From positions 17,713-81,712 of the forward strand of contig CACKCQ010000006.1 in assembly GCA_902598655.1 (NCBI GenBank): a stretch of 64,000 nt of DNA, written 5' to 3'. The position numbers and the translations under genes are program-made. The notes below the pieces were generated by a model. It saw nothing but the letters and a program-made list of their open reading frames with translations, ran no database searches and was not told the DNA's origin. The stretch's first letter is position 1; each line of letters opens with the position of its first letter. Source of the stretch: an uncultured Pelagibacteraceae bacterium (GTDB lineage: Bacteria; Pseudomonadota; Alphaproteobacteria; Pelagibacterales; Pelagibacteraceae). Positions 61,984 to 64,000 of the stretch are shown piece by piece.

Positions 61984-62831
61984 TTAATCCTTTTAAAAAT
62001 AAGAAAGGACTTGGAAGAGGTCTATCCTCCTTAATAGGAGATAGTGATATAAAAAAATCCAGAGACAATATATCAATTAGTTCTATAATCCCTAACAAAA
62101 ATCAACCAAGAAAATTATTTGAAAAAGAATCCTTAGAAGAATTAACAAATTCAATAAAAGAAAGAGGAATTATTCAGCCTTTGATTGTTAGAAAATCAGA
62201 AGATCAAGATAATAAATATGAATTAATAGCTGGTGAAAGAAGATGGCAAGCAGCGCAATCAGCTGGACTACACGATGTTCCTGTAATAGTTATTGAAGCA
62301 GATAATTTAAAATCTTTAGAGCTTGCAATTATTGAGAATGTTCAAAGGAAGGACCTTAATTCTATTGAAGAAGCAGAAAGTTACAAAAAACTTATCGAAA
62401 GATTTGGGTATGACCAAGACAAAGTTTCTAAATTTATTGGTAAGAGTAGATCACATATTTCAAATTCTATTAGGTTATTGTCTCTGCCTGAAAAGCTGAT
62501 TGATTTGATTCGAAATAACAAAATATCACAAGGTCATGCTAAAATCTTGATTGGTTTAGAAAATTCACTCTTTTTAGCTGAAAAAATTATTAAAAAAAAA
62601 CTTTCAGTAAGGCAAACAGAAAACTTAGTAAGAATTTTAAAGAGTGGATCAAAATCGAATTATAAACCCAAGGATACAAATGTGATTGCAACAGAAAATG
62701 ATTTGACTGAAAAAATTGGCATGAGAGTAATTTTAAATAATAAAAAAAACAACACTGGTACTATTACTTTTGCTTATAAGGGTTATGATCAGTTAGATAG
62801 ATTAATAAATATTATAAAGAAAAACTATTAA
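61980..62831 (+). CDS. parB: Chromosome partitioning protein ParB
   Basis: Binds parS and, as a CTPase, slides as a clamp. The 283 residues have the N-terminal KKGLGRGLSSLIGD (ParA-interacting), IIPNKNQPRKLFEKESLEELTNSIKERGIIQPLIVRK, the CTP-binding GERRWQAAQSAGL and IENVQRKDLNSIEEAESYKKL, the HTH SKFIGKSRSHISNSIRLLSLP and a C-terminal dimerisation domain. The usual G-E-R-R-x-R motif reads G-E-R-R-W-Q. Its 3' end overlaps the convergent holA by 4 bp. Confidence 0.97.
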   Translation: MINPFKNKKGLGRGLSSLIGDSDIKKSRDNISISSIIPNKNQPRKLFEKESLEELTNSIKERGIIQPLIVRKSEDQDNKYELIAGERRWQAAQSAGLHDVPVIVIEADNLKSLELAIIENVQRKDLNSIEEAESYKKLIERFGYDQDKVSKFIGKSRSHISNSIRLLSLPEKLIDLIRNNKISQGHAKILIGLENSLFLAEKIIKKKLSVRQTENLVRILKSGSKSNYKPKDTNVIATENDLTEKIGMRVILNNKKNNTGTITFAYKGYDQLDRLINIIKKNY

Positions 62832-63805
62832 TAATTAACAAAGAAATCTGTTAATATATCAAGTGAATTATTTGTGTTAGTCTTAATCGTGGCCTCAATA
62901 TCATTTAAATGGTATATCTTAATCTTGAGATCATCTAATTTCCAAGATTTTACTTGAATTTTAACAATTTCTTTATCTTTCCAAAATATTGGAGGTTTTG
63001 TAGTAGAAATTACCTGATCTAGATTATTTGCTTCTTTATATCTTTCTATTATGTTCATCAATTTCTTAGATTTATTTAAGAGAGTTCTTAATATTAATAT
63101 ACAGTCTTCATTTGAATAATTGTTTTCATTAAAAATTTTTGCAACATTTCTAGTATTTTTTGCAAGATAACTATTAACCAATTCATTTACGTCATAATTT
63201 TCAGATAAATTACTTAATTTTTCAATATTTTCGTAACTAATTTTTTTATTTGTGATTGAATAATTTAAAATTTTATCAAGCTCTTGTTTTAAATTTTGTC
63301 TATCTCCACTCGATCTATTAATTATCAAATTTATAGCTTCTCTTGAGATTTGAATTTTATGTTCATTTAGAAAATTAGTAACAATTGATAAAAGACTTTT
63401 ATCATTATCTTCGTAGGTTGGAATTGTTACTGTAAACTTTCCTTTTTCAAAAAAACTCCTTAATTTAGATTTTTTTTCGAGCAAGCCACTTTTTAAAATT
63501 ATTTTTACATCTAAAAAATCTTTATTTGATATTTCTTCTATTAAATTGATAACTTTATCTGTTGCTCTTGAAATAATTAAAATTTTTTTATTTTCAAAAA
63601 ACGATCTATTCATTAACCCTGTAGTTATAGTTTCAAAGTTAATTATAAATTGATTTTCGTCATATTTGTCCACTTGGCCATCAAAGTTGTTAGTAAAATG
63701 GCTGTTAACTATCTGGTTTTGCAAGCCTTCGTTCTTACCATAAATTAAAAATAGCTTAAATTGAGAAATATTAACTTTTTCAAGCTCAAAACTTTTTATG
63801 ATCAT
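62828..63805 (-). CDS. holA: DNA polymerase III delta subunit
   Basis: Clamp-loader subunit that opens the beta clamp. The 325-residue length is normal. Sequence is divergent, as for most HolA proteins. Support comes from FKLFLIYGKNEGLQNQIVN, the SFFENKKILIISRATDKV segment, RSFFEKGKFTVTIPTYED, RSSGDRQNLKQELDKILNYS and the downstream pattern of helices. It overlaps the LptE gene by 4 bp (ATGA). The lptE-holA pairing is common in Gram-negative bacteria. Confidence 0.9.
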   Translation of the reverse strand: MIIKSFELEKVNISQFKLFLIYGKNEGLQNQIVNSHFTNNFDGQVDKYDENQFIINFETITTGLMNRSFFENKKILIISRATDKVINLIEEISNKDFLDVKIILKSGLLEKKSKLRSFFEKGKFTVTIPTYEDNDKSLLSIVTNFLNEHKIQISREAINLIINRSSGDRQNLKQELDKILNYSITNKKISYENIEKLSNLSENYDVNELVNSYLAKNTRNVAKIFNENNYSNEDCILILRTLLNKSKKLMNIIERYKEANNLDQVISTTKPPIFWKDKEIVKIQVKSWKLDDLKIKIYHLNDIEATIKTNTNNSLDILTDFFVNY

Positions 63806-64000
63806 TTGCTCAAAGTATTAACAGACATAAGTATTTCAGAAGATATATTATTTGCTAAGTTATTTATTACATTTTCTTCATATTGAGATAATTCAAATTT
63901 ATCGTTTATATTATTATAAATAATTTGTTTTGATATTTCGTTTTCTAAAATATTTTTGTTTTTTTCAATTAAAATATAAGAAATATTAACTTGAATTTTA
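63802..64000 (-). CDS. lptE: LPS-assembly lipoprotein LptE-like (3' end of gene, 5' truncated)
   Basis: The last ~65 residues of a protein that runs past the window edge. The stop TGA at 63804-63802 overlaps the holA ATG. The segment KIQVNISYILIEKNKNILENEISKQ...EENVINNLANNISSEILMSVNTL has the alternating strand then C-terminal amphipathic helix typical of LptE, the outer-membrane plug of LptD. The identification depends mainly on the lptE-holA context, because the signal and lipobox are outside the window. Confidence 0.7.
   Translation of the reverse strand, partial: KIQVNISYILIEKNKNILENEISKQIIYNNINDKFELSQYEENVINNLANNISSEILMSVNTLSK

Noticed and set aside
1..64000. CRISPR arrays, transposons, prophage and restriction or toxin-antitoxin systems
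   Set aside because: No regularly spaced repeats, transposase, integrase or phage motifs were found; nearly all genes are housekeeping or transport.

Overview
The window is a gene-dense, strongly AT-rich bacterial chromosome segment. It has intergenic gaps of a few bases, many ATGA/TAATG-type overlaps, A/T-ending codons, Lys/Asn/Ile-rich proteins and only one tRNA. Gene content points to a streamlined marine alphaproteobacterium, most likely the SAR11 clade (Pelagibacterales): alphaproteobacterial gene order around the replication origin, a DctPQM TRAP transporter, a VC_2705-type Na+ symporter with its DUF4212 partner, and several light-related flavoproteins. This assignment rests on gene content and order, not on a marker-gene search. 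No mobile element, CRISPR array or rRNA was found.

Layout. 1-7394: truncated aldo/keto reductase, IalB-like secreted protein, argG, a photolyase-type FAD protein, a small Cys-tailed protein, a second (FeS-BCP-type) photolyase with an unlisted DUF2256 zinc-ribbon minigene, an SDR and a PQQ-type sugar dehydrogenase. 7387-17162: metal-dependent hydrolase, the tesA<>ybbA-ybbP divergent pair, folD, yggT, mscS, hemD-hemC and tsaD. 17182-21493: an accessory-looking island with a MORN protein, SGNH-like protein, ferritin-like protein, NodU/TobZ-type carbamoyltransferase and a tiny DUF5989-like membrane protein. 21508-27174: EVE protein, acs, and the DUF4212/symporter pair ending in a strong terminator. 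27222-34219: rpe, heparinase-like gene, purH, pterin dehydratase, FkbM methyltransferase, tRNA-Gly, Lon-N domain protein and a UbiH-like hydroxylase. 34281-41191: ftsK, lolA, acetyltransferase, HIT protein, a pseudopilin and the TRAP transporter. 41194-45069: histidine operon hisB-hisH-(SHOCT protein)-hisA-hisF-hisE on the minus strand.

45160-64000 is the alphaproteobacterial origin neighbourhood. Its left side holds hslVU, smr, timA, fxsA, secB, dnaQ, coaE, SDR, aroE, maf and ppsR. Then comes an AT-rich 282-bp gap with DnaA-box-like 9-mers (candidate oriC). Its right side holds hemE, hemH, hemJ, rho, mnmE, mnmG, rsmG, parA, parB, holA and lptE. A perfect 16-bp parS palindrome lies inside rsmG, next to parAB. 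The ppsR/hemE junction is the origin position known from Caulobacter and Rickettsia.

The items most worth pursuing are the origin/parS architecture, the photolyase that has lost its Fe-S ligands together with its translationally coupled DUF2256 partner, the photolyase-type protein whose domains look permuted, and the carbamoyltransferase island. None of these is shown here to be a new system; each comes with a decisive check.
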